Of a stretch of DNA of 64,000 bases, positions 62,690-64,000 are shown piece by piece. Positions within the stretch are counted from its first letter, which is position 1. Every line of letters begins with the position of its first letter. Position numbers and translations under genes: made by a program. The notes beneath the pieces are model-generated. The model worked only from the letters and a program-made list of their open reading frames with translations, ran no database searches and was not told the DNA's origin. The DNA lies in NCBI RefSeq assembly GCF_030867095.1, contig NC_081831.1:21986001-22050000 (forward strand), given 5' to 3'. Source of the DNA: Alligator mississippiensis (taxonomy: Eukaryota; Chordata; Crocodylia; Alligatoridae).

Positions 62690-62950
62690 GGTGGGCTGTT
62701 TTTTATATATTTTTTTCATTTTACAAGCACTGCTGGTAATGATTAATCACCGTGCACTCCACATATTACACCTCCCCATCAGCCCCGGCAAATTGACAAG
62801 AGTGATGGGCACCACAGAGCTGCCGTCGTCAGGGCTCTGGCTGTTTTACTTTTCACTAAGCCAATTAGTGCCTGTTTTTATGGTTTTCAATTGGCCCATT
62901 AAACCTGCTGCCTCCGAACAAGTATTTCAAAATCTGCAGCGCTGAAAACA
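62690..62950. promoter_or_regulatory. Candidate conserved non-coding element
   Basis: An AT-rich island in GC-richer surroundings, with packed homeodomain-type motifs: TAATGATTAATCA (62737), TTGACAAG (62792), CCAATTAG (62861), CAATTGG and CATTAAA (62888-62902). It is non-coding on both strands as far as I can judge. Such composition is typical of developmental enhancers. Conservation cannot be measured from one sequence. Confidence 0.35.
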
Positions 62951-63137
62951 TATTGGGAGGGATCGTTCCCTTTGGAGCAGGTTGCAGCATTGCCTGCCTG
63001 CTTCATTCTGCCACGGTAAATCTAGGCTGCCACGTGTGTTCCTGGAGACAGCGAGCTGGGCTGGGTAAGGTCCCCACTTTGGCAATGCTGCACAAAGCCC
63101 CTCCCTGGGATTTCTCACATGAGCTGTTCATCTAGCT

Positions 63138-63460
63138 CAGTGCTTCTCAAACTGGTGGTCCATGGACCGGTGCCAGTCTGCAAGCCACTGGTTGCCGGTC
63201 CACAGCGAGTTGCCAAGAAAGAAAGAGATATATTTTCAGAAGCATAACATTGATATGTCACAGCACCACAGTTCGTATGTTCCAGCACTCCAGGTGATGT
63301 CACGTTGTGCAAGGTGAGGAAAGAGAAAGAAACAGCTGGTCGCGCATTTGTGTAGCGCTGTTACATGCAGTTGCTGCCACTGGCTGAACCGGGCACCAGT
63401 CCCTGGCCCACTGGAAAACAAATTGCCGGTCTGCCACATCAGATAGTTTGAGAAGCACTG
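63138..63460. mobile_element. Non-autonomous hAT transposon with perfect target duplication
   Basis: Terminal inverted repeats CAGTGCTTCTCAAACT and AGTTTGAGAAGCACTG are perfectly complementary over 16 bases, and the flanks carry a perfect 8-bp duplication ATCTAGCT (63130-63137, 63461-63468). At 323 bp it has no transposase. It looks young. Confidence 0.93.
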
Positions 63461-63468
63461 ATCTAGCT

Positions 63469-64000
63469 GACACAAGCTGGAAACAGGGGCACAGATTTTG
63501 TACCATCAGGCTGCTTAGCCCACTGCAGCAACTCACCGGGGACACTATGGACCACAAAGCACTTCACCTCTCTTTCTAGAAGGTATGTCCCCCTCCCATC
63601 ATGAGGGCTTCATAGCTGCTCTCAGGCCAAGCCTGTTTCCGTCTTCTCCAGGCCAGGCCAAGCTGGTTCTGCATCTCCAATCCTTCCAGGCCCCTGTCAT
63701 TTCTGAGGCTTACCTCTGGGCTCTCTAACTTTTCTCAGTATGGAGCATCCCCTACTATAGCCTCCCCTTCCCTGTGTGGGCTCTACCCTTCTGCTGCATC
63801 TCTTTCCTTGCCCTTCCCCCTGCTCCTACAGGCTGCCATGGGGTCCTGACCTGCCTCCCCCATACCTGGTCTCTGCTACCTTGACAGCAGTGATTGGCCT
63901 TTCATTTCTCCCCAAGCACTGGGAGAGGTGATGGAGAACACATAACCAGGATGGTCTGGATGTATGGGGCACAGGAAGCCAGGTTGTCTTTGCTTTTGAT
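63469..64000. other. Right-edge flank
   Basis: No gene or repeat recognised. Confidence 0.45.

Noticed and set aside
50900-64000. OLFM2 exons expected by synteny with human 19p13.2
   Set aside because: I looked on the minus strand for olfactomedin-domain sequence and found none. The gene may start beyond the right edge or only introns may be present.

Overview
This window is vertebrate nuclear DNA, most likely from a crocodilian (a turtle is the main alternative). It has intron-bearing genes with GT-AG splice sites, CpG-island promoters, young CR1 LINEs with a long open reading frame, many short hAT-type DNA transposons and an LTR element. The gene order FBXL12 - UBL5 - PIN1 matches human 19p13.2. 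A C-type lectin resembling chicken hepatic lectin also fits a sauropsid.

Layout. 1-6.5 kb: no recognisable coding exon; repeat fragments and probably a long intron. 6.5-8.6 kb: a strong CpG island with the first two exons of an unidentified minus-strand gene that runs off the left edge. 9.6-13.4 kb (minus): a complete six-exon, 209-residue hepatic lectin gene. 14.1-17.9 kb: a non-autonomous LTR element with two ~765-bp LTRs, a tRNA-Ser primer-binding site, a polypurine tract and a repeated GTTACT flank. 19.2-30.8 kb: a tandem duplication of the head-to-head FBXL12/UBL5 pair. The left unit (A) has an intact but diverged FBXL12 and a broken UBL5. The right unit (B) has an intact FBXL12 and a complete UBL5. 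32.8-34.0 kb: 5'-truncated CR1. 34.4-50.9 kb: PIN1 with a CpG/CCAAT promoter, four coding exons, a GC-AG intron 2 and two palindromic elements in its introns. 50.9-64 kb: no coding exon found; a longer CR1 at 54-55.8 kb, a possible conserved non-coding block at 62.7-62.95 kb and a hAT element with perfect 8-bp target duplications at 63.1-63.5 kb.

How the genes relate. FBXL12 (SCF ubiquitin-ligase adaptor), UBL5 (ubiquitin-like modifier acting in splicing) and PIN1 (phospho-dependent prolyl isomerase) are housekeeping regulators, each starting in a CpG island. FBXL12 and UBL5 share a short bidirectional promoter with ETS-like motifs in both units. The duplication joined UBL5 intron 3 to the inside of an older hAT element, so UBL5-A lacked its last exon from the start. 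Each unit later gained its own hAT insertion in the predicted FBXL12 3' UTR.

Most noteworthy: the duplication with both junction sides visible and a paralogous empty site; a 208-bp near-perfect palindrome in PIN1 intron 2 whose centre resembles a hammerhead-ribozyme core, with a decayed relative in intron 1; and a GC-AG intron plus possible intronic polyadenylation in PIN1. All calls come from reading the sequence; no database search was run.
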